Positions 1-4,897 of a stretch of DNA of 10,342 bases are shown one piece after another. The notes below the pieces were generated by a model. The model did no database searches and had not been told where the DNA came from. It saw only the letters and a list, made by a program, of their open reading frames with translations. The position numbers and the translations under genes were made by a program. Location: NCBI GenBank assembly GCA_015487405.1, contig WFPV01000202.1:1-10342 (forward strand), read 5' to 3'. This DNA comes from Aquifex sp. (GTDB lineage: Bacteria > Aquificota > Aquificia > Aquificales > Aquificaceae). Numbering within the stretch: the stretch's first letter is position 1; the number at the start of each line of letters is the position of its first letter.

Positions 1-864
1 CTCCTCGTCCCAGAGCTTTCCAACCCAGAGGGGTCCACCGATGTGGTATTTAGCTCCGCAGTGGGGACATTTCTCTTTAAACTTGTATAAATCCTTAACG
101 ACTTCCCTGTTCATACAGTTAAAGCAGTATTGGATGTATCCGAACTGCTCAATGAGTCTGTCAACGTTCTCCACTCCCCTCTGCTTTACGAAGAAGAGCT
201 TGAAGTAGTGAAGGTGGGAGTAAGCGAATATGGGAATCATCGCGATATCGTATTGGGCAGCTAGCTCTATAACCTTTTTAATTAAGATTCTTATTCCCAC
301 CTCGTGCTTGAACTCGTTCCTCAGGGGTATTGCCATATACCGCCTTATGCAGGTTTTGGGATAAGTCCCCGAAAGGGGAGCCGTGTCGGTAGCTGTAAGG
401 CTGAGAATTCCCCCTCTTTTCATAGAAAGAGCAACACTCTCTATAAAGGGAACGGGCGTTCCGAAGGGGTCAAGGTCCACGTAATCAAATCCGAATCCCC
501 ATTCTTTTCTTAGGAAAAAGTTTGCCTCCATTCGGTGTATCTCGTATTTCTCCGGAGGAATGTTATTTAACTCAAAGTTCTGTTTCATTATCTCTATGGC
601 TCGTGAGCTTATGTCGTTTGCGTAAGCTTTTTCAACACAGGAAGTTTCCAATAAAAAGCGAATCGCCCTTATTCCACTCGCAGAAAGTGGGTCTGCCACC
701 TTTACGGGTCTTCCGAGCTTACTACATAAAAACTCCAATCCCAAAACCGCAAGGTCTCTATTAACTCTCATTTTTGGGTTGTAAAAAACGGGCATGTCGG
801 AGCTGACGGTTTTCGGTATTTCGGGAACTAAGATTTTAGCCTTTCCTTCCTGGACTATTTCCAT
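1..864 (-). CDS. trm1: tRNA (guanine-N2)-dimethyltransferase Trm1, 3' end cut by window edge
   Basis: Transfers methyl groups from S-adenosylmethionine to N2 of guanosine in tRNA, at position 26 and, for the characterised Aquifex aeolicus enzyme, also at 27. The ATG at 862-864 opens a frame of 288 codons that is still open at base 1; the family is usually near 380-400 residues, so roughly the last quarter is missing. Visible parts: SAM-binding motif ADPLSASG (58-65), catalytic motif DPFG (132-135) with Asp132, and a Cys4 zinc-type site with Cys247, Cys250, Cys266 and Cys269 in two CxxC pairs. Most eukaryotic and archaeal genomes carry Trm1, whereas among bacteria it is rare outside Aquificae and cyanobacteria. 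An in-frame GTG eight codons upstream is possible, but the ATG fits the family start and lies 7 nt after a -10-like hexamer. No Shine-Dalgarno sequence is visible. Divergent from the gene at 903. Confidence 0.93.
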   Translation of the reverse strand, partial: MEIVQEGKAKILVPEIPKTVSSDMPVFYNPKMRVNRDLAVLGLEFLCSKLGRPVKVADPLSASGIRAIRFLLETSCVEKAYANDISSRAIEIMKQNFELNNIPPEKYEIHRMEANFFLRKEWGFGFDYVDLDPFGTPVPFIESVALSMKRGGILSLTATDTAPLSGTYPKTCIRRYMAIPLRNEFKHEVGIRILIKKVIELAAQYDIAMIPIFAYSHLHYFKLFFVKQRGVENVDRLIEQFGYIQYCFNCMNREVVKDLYKFKEKCPHCGAKYHIGGPLWVGKLWDEE

Positions 865-871
865 AAGGAAA

Positions 872-877
872 AGTATA
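872..877 (-). promoter_or_regulatory. -10-like hexamer TATACT for trm1
   Basis: On the minus strand TATACT sits 7 nt before the trm1 ATG, so a transcript starting at normal distance would begin at or next to the start codon (leaderless). The -35 position at 17-bp spacing shows no TTGACA-like match and falls on the -10 of the divergent gene. A short AT-rich hexamer can occur by chance, so this is a tentative call. Confidence 0.35.
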
Positions 878-889
878 AACTCAAGCACT

Positions 890-895
890 TAGAAT
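890..895 (+). promoter_or_regulatory. -10-like hexamer TAGAAT for the gene at 903
   Basis: TAGAAT lies exactly 7 nt before the ATG at 903, the same geometry as for trm1 and pspA. No Shine-Dalgarno sequence precedes the ATG and no good -35 is seen. A second candidate, TATAAA at 874-879, would give a leader of about 17 nt. Both opposing promoters would share the same 38 bp. Confidence 0.33.
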
Positions 896-902
896 ATTAC
901 TT

Positions 903-1616
903 ATGCTAATTATTTTTCTCCTTTTAGTTTCAATTACCTTCGGTGTTCAGGGATTCATCCTTGAGGAAGTTAGCGGAAGTAAAGGTTTCGGAATTTCAAA
1001 AGAAGTCAAACAACGAGTTTATATAACGAAGGATGCCCTAATCGTTGAAACGGAAAGAGAGTTCACAGTCAAGAAGGTTGAAAACGGTAAACCTAAGATT
1101 TACAGAGTTTTTAAGAGCACAAAGTCCTACGCTGACCTCTCAAAAAGCGCTCCCCTCTTCCTTGTGAGTCTTCCCTTCTTGGAGTGCGAGAAGAAGGTCT
1201 GCAGGGTGGATAAAGAAAGTTTCAAACCTACGAACGAGTTTAAGGAAATTAGAGGGTTTAAAGCGAGAAAGGTTATAGTAAAAACCCACTTCGGTCACAG
1301 GGAAAAGGAAATAATTCAGTGGTTCACCAAGGAGTGGAAAGAACTCGTAGAGGCTAATAAACTTGAAAACGAGTTTTACATAAATTTCATTAGAGCTATT
1401 ATGAATGAAAAAAACCTAACAGAGAGAAATATTCCCTTGAGTAAGATTAGTGCTTTCCTAAATGAGCTCACCCAAAAATTCGGAGGGGTTATCAGAACGG
1501 AGCAGAAAGCTCTTCTCTTTGATACTTACAGGGATATTATTAGCGTCAAGAAAGCTGAAATTCCCGACTACATCTATAAAATACCCGAAGGGTATAAAGA
1601 GATACCCATGAGGTAA
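903..1616 (+). CDS. Exported protein of unknown function, possibly DUF4412/LolA-like
   Basis: A 237-residue protein of unassigned function. Residues 1-17 form a short hydrophobic signal peptide with almost no charged n-region; cleavage is likely near FGVQG (13-17), with no lipobox Cys. The mature part is strand-rich and charged: an early segment with KDALIVETER (about residues 43-52), one Cys pair in LECEKKVC (about 93-100), then a Gly-Phe-Lys-rich stretch (IRGFKARKVIV) followed by IQWFTKEWKELVEA. The last feature is a Tyr/Pro-rich tail ending YKIPEGYKEIPMR. A 'G-(Y/F)-x-x-x-K-(Y/V)' strand followed by 'W-x-x-x' and a C-terminal 'IPEGY' resembles DUF4412-type periplasmic domains, but I base this on layout, not a search. 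It is followed by bioB after 62 nt and is probably not in the same unit. Its signal-peptide DNA closely matches that of the TPR gene at 4872. Confidence 0.75.
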   Translation: MLIIFLLLVSITFGVQGFILEEVSGSKGFGISKEVKQRVYITKDALIVETEREFTVKKVENGKPKIYRVFKSTKSYADLSKSAPLFLVSLPFLECEKKVCRVDKESFKPTNEFKEIRGFKARKVIVKTHFGHREKEIIQWFTKEWKELVEANKLENEFYINFIRAIMNEKNLTERNIPLSKISAFLNELTQKFGGVIRTEQKALLFDTYRDIISVKKAEIPDYIYKIPEGYKEIPMR

Positions 1617-1666
1617 AACGGACTTAAATCATTGTTTTAAAATTTTGCCTATTCTAACCTTTTCAC

Positions 1667-1673
1667 AGGAGGT
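1667..1673 (+). promoter_or_regulatory. Strong Shine-Dalgarno site of bioB
   Basis: AGGAGGT ends 5 nt before the bioB ATG at 1679 and fixes that start. It contrasts with the other first genes in the window, which have none. A weak -10-like TATTCT at 1650-1655 would give a short leader; no biotin-operator palindrome of the TTGTAAACC type is visible in the 62-nt gap. Confidence 0.8.
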
Positions 1674-1678
1674 TTATC

Positions 1679-2677
1679 ATGGACGCTGTAGAAAAAAGGC
1701 TTTACGAGCTCTACGAAAAAGCCATAAATTACGAGCCTTTAACCAAGGAAGAAGCTCTGTTCATACTTAACATAGATGACCTATACGTTCCCTTTTTAGT
1801 TCACTTAGCTCAGAAAATAAAGAAACACTACTTTCCCGAAAACGAAGTGGAGTTCTGCTCCATAATAAACGCGAAGAGCGGAGCCTGTTCGGAAGATTGC
1901 AAGTTCTGTGCCCAATCCAAGTTTTACAAGACTCCTATCAACATTTACAACCTCGTTCCCGTGGATGAGATGGTGGAAGGCGCCATAAGGGGAGTGGAGT
2001 TCGGTGCAAACAGGTATTGTATCGTTCTGAGCGGTAAACAGGCTACTCCAGAGGAAGTGGACAGGATAGTTGAAGCGGTGAAAGAGATTAAAAAGGAAGG
2101 ACTTCCTATAAACGTGTGCGTCTCCGCCGGAACGATGGACGAGGAAAGCTTAAGAAAGCTGAAAGAAGCGGGGGTTAAAAGAATTAATCACAACCTTGAG
2201 ACCTCAAGGAGGTTCTTCAAGGAAATTGTCACCACACACACCTGGGAAGACAGATACGAGACTATAAAGAGAGTTAAAAAGGTAGGACTTTCCACCTGCA
2301 GTGGTGGAATCTTCGGTATGGGAGAGACCAACGAGGACAGGGTAGATATGGCTCTAACTTACAGAGAGCTTGAGGTTGACTCTATCCCCCTCAACTTTTT
2401 GATGCCCATAGAGGGGATACCGATGGAGAACGCCCCTGGCGTAGAAGTAATGGAAGCTTTAAAAATTATTGGAATGTTTAGATTCACAAATCCTAAAGCG
2501 GAGCTCAGGCTCTGCGGAGGAAGGGAACAGAACTTGAGAGACTTCCACGGAATGGCTGTCTTGATGACGAACGCTCTAATGGTAGGAGGATATCTCACGA
2601 GAGCGGGAAGGGACATAAAAAAGGATTATCAACTGCTAAAGGATTTAAAGGCTCAAAGAAAGGTAAGCGTGGAGTAA
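1679..2677 (+). CDS. bioB: Biotin synthase BioB
   Basis: Radical SAM enzyme that inserts sulfur into dethiobiotin to make biotin, the last step of biotin synthesis, in the cytoplasm. At 332 residues it is of normal family length. The radical-SAM [4Fe-4S] motif C-x3-C-x2-C is at Cys70, Cys74 and Cys77 (SGACSEDCKFCAQS). Ligands of the second, [2Fe-2S] cluster correspond to Cys114 (NRYCIVLSG), Cys147 (NVCVSAG), Cys207 (STCSGG) and Arg277 (LRLCGGREQ). The HNLETS motif (171-176) and the GMGET motif (213-217) are also present. The start is fixed by the AGGAGGT site. The gene stands alone here: no bioA, bioD, bioF or birA lies next to it. Its TAA stop is immediately followed by the stop of the convergent lepB, leaving no room for a terminator. 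Confidence 0.97.
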   Translation: MDAVEKRLYELYEKAINYEPLTKEEALFILNIDDLYVPFLVHLAQKIKKHYFPENEVEFCSIINAKSGACSEDCKFCAQSKFYKTPINIYNLVPVDEMVEGAIRGVEFGANRYCIVLSGKQATPEEVDRIVEAVKEIKKEGLPINVCVSAGTMDEESLRKLKEAGVKRINHNLETSRRFFKEIVTTHTWEDRYETIKRVKKVGLSTCSGGIFGMGETNEDRVDMALTYRELEVDSIPLNFLMPIEGIPMENAPGVEVMEALKIIGMFRFTNPKAELRLCGGREQNLRDFHGMAVLMTNALMVGGYLTRAGRDIKKDYQLLKDLKAQRKVSVE

Positions 2678-3448
2678 TTAATGGATTAAGGGTTTTCCTA
2701 TCCTACTAAATCTGGGATGGAGTAGAGCGGAAACTATCTGTCTTACAACGGTGAAAGGTCCTACATCCTCAGGTGTTAGGTGGGGAGTTTCCCCCGAATA
2801 GTAAATAACAAAAGCTTTACCTATTATGTTCTCCCTCGGAACGAAGCCCCAATACCTGCTGTCCCTGCTGTTGTCCCTGTTGTCTCCCATCACGAAATAG
2901 TAACCTTTAGGAACTATAAACTCGGTGCAGAGTCCTCCTTCGTATTTGAGACATAAATTCTCATCTATAGCGTTACTGAGCATTCCCGGAGTTTTGAAAC
3001 CAAATTTCTTGTAACACACCTCGTGCTTTAGGATTTCTCCGTTATCCCTGTAAATTTTTTCCTCATAGATTAGGGAGCATCCTTCCGGAGCCTTTTCCTT
3101 ATCCCCAACGTAAGATATAGAAAAATCCTTTCCGTTGACTACTACTTTATAAACTTCTGTGTTTGTCCTTTCATCAAAGAGCCTAACGAATTCTACTCTG
3201 TCTCCTCCCTTAGCAATTACACGCTTTATAAAATCTATACGCTCATCTAACGGATACTTAAAAACTACCATATCACCGCGAAGCGGTTCCGAGATTCTAT
3301 AAACGAGCTTATTAACGAGAATAAAGTCACCTACAAGGAGTGTAGGAATCATAGATCCCGAAGGTATGTTGTAAGCCTGAGCTAAGAAAGCCCTTATCAG
3401 GAGAACGACTATAATGATTACAACAAGCTCTTTAAGCTGTTTTCCCAT
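2678..3448 (-). CDS. lepB: Signal peptidase I
   Basis: Inner-membrane serine protease that removes signal peptides from exported preproteins on the periplasmic side. The open frame reaches up to 3577, but I place the start at the ATG 3446-3448, giving 256 residues: MGKQLKEL then one membrane anchor (about 8-26) leading straight into the catalytic box. The longer version adds 43 low-complexity residues that the family lacks. Catalytic Ser32 is in IPSGSM and the general base Lys75 is in DFIKRVIA (Ser/Lys dyad); MGDNRDNSRDSRYWG (187-201) is the conserved box E. An insertion between about 88 and 182 carries four cysteines (124, 145, 166, 174) that could form two disulfides. There is no Shine-Dalgarno site; a -10-like TAAAAT lies 8 nt upstream. 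Its stop abuts that of bioB. Confidence 0.95.
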   Translation of the reverse strand: MGKQLKELVVIIIVVLLIRAFLAQAYNIPSGSMIPTLLVGDFILVNKLVYRISEPLRGDMVVFKYPLDERIDFIKRVIAKGGDRVEFVRLFDERTNTEVYKVVVNGKDFSISYVGDKEKAPEGCSLIYEEKIYRDNGEILKHEVCYKKFGFKTPGMLSNAIDENLCLKYEGGLCTEFIVPKGYYFVMGDNRDNSRDSRYWGFVPRENIIGKAFVIYYSGETPHLTPEDVGPFTVVRQIVSALLHPRFSRIGKPLIH

Positions 3449-3456
3449 AAGGAAAC

Positions 3457-3462
3457 ATTTTA
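3457..3462 (-). promoter_or_regulatory. -10-like hexamer TAAAAT for lepB
   Basis: On the minus strand TAAAAT lies 8 nt before the chosen lepB ATG (3446-3448), again with no Shine-Dalgarno site. It supports the short start and a leaderless or near-leaderless transcript. No clear -35 is visible at 16-18 bp. Tentative. Confidence 0.28.
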
Positions 3463-3503
3463 AGGGAATTAGATAGAGTATTTCTGGAGAGAGAAAGCCA
3501 AGT

Positions 3504-3734
3504 TTAGACATTAGAGGAGAGGGATTTAATGAAAATGAAGGAAGCGAGCCAAAACCGGACAGTTTCATATTTAGCATTGTGAGAAAAACGCCTATAAAAG
3601 TTCTTCATCCTATGTTTTATACGCCTTAAAAACCTATCTACAACATTTCTACCGATACTTCTTAGAAACTTAGCGAGTGAATGCCACCAGAGACGAAAAG
3701 CTTCTGGACCTACATCTATTCCCAATTAGCCCAT
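3504..3734 (-). pseudogene. Probable broken small ORF, weakly transposase-like
   Basis: On the minus strand a strong purine run (complement of 3744-3756, containing AAGGAGGAGG) is followed 9 nt later by ATG at 3732-3734. That ATG opens M-G and then a TAA at 3726-3728; the same frame then continues from a TTG at 3725 for 73 codons to a stop at 3504. The product is rich in Arg, Lys, Phe and Trp, with a stretch RRIKHRMKNFYRRFSHN and then RFWLASFIF. Basic segments followed by an HN and an aromatic helix recall the C-terminal end of some DDE transposases, but this is only an impression. It might equally be chance, with TTG as a poor restart. It lies upstream of lepB on the same strand. Confidence 0.25.
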
Positions 3735-3759
3735 ATCTCTATTCTCCCTCCTCCTTATC

Positions 3760-3966
3760 TTGGCATTTTCATATAGAACTCATCCAGACACTTTTGCTAA
3801 GAAAAGATTTGAGTTTGGCAATACAAAAAATGCTAAAGAACTCAGGAAAAGGTTGAAGCAAAGTGACAGAAAAATGATAGAAGTAAGGGAGCATATAAAA
3901 AATGCAAAAGTTAAAAACCCCCATGCGAAACTAGCTTTACGCGCTTTAGAAGAGAAAAGAAATTAA
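3760..3966 (+). CDS. Small basic hypothetical protein, doubtful
   Basis: A 68-codon frame from TTG 3760. The frame opens only after a stop at 3727 and has no ATG near its beginning and no Shine-Dalgarno site. The product is strongly helical and basic (about one third Lys/Arg), for example NAKELRKRLKQSDRKM and HIKNAKVKNPHAKL. No family is recognised. Its plausible amino-acid composition suggests either a small gene or the 3' end of a gene whose front was lost. The absence of start signals makes a remnant more likely. Confidence 0.25.
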   Translation: MAFSYRTHPDTFAKKRFEFGNTKNAKELRKRLKQSDRKMIEVREHIKNAKVKNPHAKLALRALEEKRN

Positions 3967-3990
3967 ACAACATCCCTTCTGACAATAAGT

Positions 3991-4003
3991 CATCCACCGG
4001 ATG
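3991..4003 (+). repeat. Short perfect hairpin
   Basis: CATCC-ACC-GGATG forms a 5-bp stem with a 3-nt loop, ending on the ATG of the small frame at 4001. There is no following T-run, so it is not a convincing intrinsic terminator. It could be a chance structure. Confidence 0.25.
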
Positions 4004-4159
4004 TGCGAACAGGTAAAAGCAATCAAAATAGGAAGGAAAGTAGGAACACCAGATTTACCTCTGAACTCCTACTTTAAGATGAATACATATAGGGAAATGA
4101 ATCCACTAACCAGTAAGGTTGTAGTCATAACTGTGGGTAAAGAACCATCAACAGAATGA
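4001..4159 (+). CDS. 52-codon hypothetical ORF, doubtful
   Basis: An ATG frame of 52 codons starting MCEQVKAIKIGRKVG and ending VITVGKEPSTE. It is in a different frame from the small ORF at 3760, with a stop just upstream (3986-3988), so it is not a simple continuation. The composition looks protein-like, with an alternating hydrophobic VVVIT strand near the end. There is no ribosome binding site and no recognised family. It may be a fragment of a former gene. Confidence 0.2.
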   Translation: MCEQVKAIKIGRKVGTPDLPLNSYFKMNTYREMNPLTSKVVVITVGKEPSTE

Positions 4160-4181
4160 GATTTTTCGCTATCATGCAAGT

Positions 4182-4212
4182 GGTGTTTATATTTTTTTAC
4201 AAAATTAACACC
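4182..4212. repeat. Imperfect dyad GGTGTT ... AACACC upstream of pspA
   Basis: GGTGTT (4182-4187) and AACACC (4207-4212) are perfect inverted 6-mers; extended to 12 nt per arm they match at 10 positions, around a T-rich centre. The dyad lies 34 nt upstream of the pspA -10-like hexamer, a position that suits an operator or a terminator for upstream transcripts. There is no direct evidence of function. Confidence 0.3.
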
Positions 4213-4245
4213 GAACGGAGCGAGGTATATAAAACTATCCTCAGT

Positions 4246-4251
4246 TATAAT
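4246..4251 (+). promoter_or_regulatory. Consensus -10 TATAAT for the pspA operon
   Basis: A perfect TATAAT, 7 nt before the pspA ATG at 4259. With normal spacing the transcript would begin at or next to the start codon, giving a leaderless mRNA; there is no Shine-Dalgarno site in between. The -35 region at 17 bp (about 4223-4228) has no TTGACA match. This is the strongest of the four similar -10 sites in the window and would drive the whole 4259-9175 operon. Confidence 0.5.
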
Positions 4252-4258
4252 TTAGTGA

Positions 4259-4897
4259 ATGCTGAAACTCATCGTAATCAGACACGCCGAGAGCGAGTGG
4301 AACCCCGTAGGACGCTATCAGGGACTCCTTGACCCCGACCTTACTGAGAGAGGTGTTCAGCAGGCAAAAAGACTTGCAGAAGCCCTGAAAGGGGAAAACA
4401 TCTCCGTTCTATTCGCCTCACCCCTAAGGAGAACATTCAAAACTGCTCAGATAATTGGAGAAACTCTCAGACTTGAACCTATAAAGGAAGAGAGAATCAT
4501 AGAAATAAACCACGGCGTGTGGTCCGGAATGCTCGTAGAGGAAGTAAAAGAAAAGTTTCCTGAAGATTTTGAAATGTGGCTAAAGGAACCCCACAAGGTC
4601 AAGTTTCCTGACGGTGAGAGCCTGCAGGATGTTTTTAACCGAGTCAAAGACTTCCTAATGGATATCCTTCAAAAATACAACGAGAAAACTATTGCGATAG
4701 TCTCCCACACTGTTCCGATACGATGTCTATACTGTGCAGTTCTGGACATAGACCTCTCCAAGTTCTGGAGCTTCGGATGCGATAACGCCTCTTACTCCAT
4801 AGTATATTTAGATAATGAAGGTAGGAACGTGATTCAGAAGCTTAACATAACTTGCCACTTGGGAGACCTCTATGTGGAAGCACATAAAGCACTTTAG
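4259..4897 (+). CDS. pspA: Metal-independent phosphoserine phosphatase PspA (histidine phosphatase family)
   Basis: Hydrolyses L-phosphoserine to serine, the last step of serine synthesis. Members are often annotated as phosphoglycerate mutase or CobC. At 212 residues it has the catalytic RHAE motif (His9) at LIVIRHAESEWNP, a second Arg site in SPLRRT (54-59), His85 in IEINHGVWSG, and His150 in VSHTVP. The PspA-like C-terminus GCDNASYS ... KLNITCHLG ... VEAHKAL is what I remember from the Hydrogenobacter thermophilus enzyme. There, His85 and the C-terminal segment mark phosphatase rather than mutase activity. The partner subunit PspB of the H. thermophilus heterodimer is not next to it. First gene of the operon; its last 26 nt overlap the TPR gene. 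The ATG is the only sensible start and follows TATAAT by 7 nt. Confidence 0.88.
   Translation: MLKLIVIRHAESEWNPVGRYQGLLDPDLTERGVQQAKRLAEALKGENISVLFASPLRRTFKTAQIIGETLRLEPIKEERIIEINHGVWSGMLVEEVKEKFPEDFEMWLKEPHKVKFPDGESLQDVFNRVKDFLMDILQKYNEKTIAIVSHTVPIRCLYCAVLDIDLSKFWSFGCDNASYSIVYLDNEGRNVIQKLNITCHLGDLYVEAHKAL
4861..4865 (+). promoter_or_regulatory. Ribosome binding site of the TPR gene inside pspA
   Basis: GGGAG lies inside the 3' end of pspA, 6 nt before the ATG at 4872. It supports that overlapping start and coupled translation of the TPR gene after pspA. Confidence 0.6.

Larger units (their letters stand above)
3449..4258. other. 810-bp gene-poor stretch with decayed or minor ORFs
   Basis: No convincing intact gene lies between lepB and pspA, which is unusual in a window otherwise packed almost end to end. 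It contains several open frames of 17-70 codons on both strands, none with a recognised domain. On the minus strand is a frame interrupted by a stop just after a purine-rich site (3504-3734). On the plus strand are two short basic or mixed frames (3760-3966 and 4001-4159) and a 17-codon frame at 3529-3582 preceded by a GAGGAGAGGG site. It also holds a small hairpin (3991-4003), an imperfect dyad (4182-4212) and the pspA promoter-like hexamer. It is by eye more AT-rich than the flanking genes. The best reading is an old insertion or decayed genes; no terminal repeats or target duplication were found. Confidence 0.6.

Noticed and set aside
304..764. Two plus-strand open frames (304-513 and 522-764)
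   Set aside because: They lie wholly inside trm1 on the other strand, whose frame carries clear catalytic and zinc motifs.
2359..2616. Minus-strand frame inside bioB
   Set aside because: Antisense shadow of a recognised gene; its product has no recognisable features.
2670..2695. Possible terminator palindrome TTAATGGATTAA at the bioB/lepB junction
   Set aside because: The stem is only five AT pairs with a 2-nt loop and no T-run; too weak to terminate, especially at high temperature.
3600..3860. Plus-strand frames in the gene-poor stretch (for example from about 3677 to 3857)
   Set aside because: Interrupted by stops, no start or ribosome site, and unusual Ser/Leu/His/Pro-rich composition as expected for antisense of the minus-strand frame.
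3970..4250. Possible tRNA in the gene-poor stretch
   Set aside because: No acceptor-stem pairing, T-loop GTTCGA-type box or CCA end was seen; only the short hairpin at 3991-4003.
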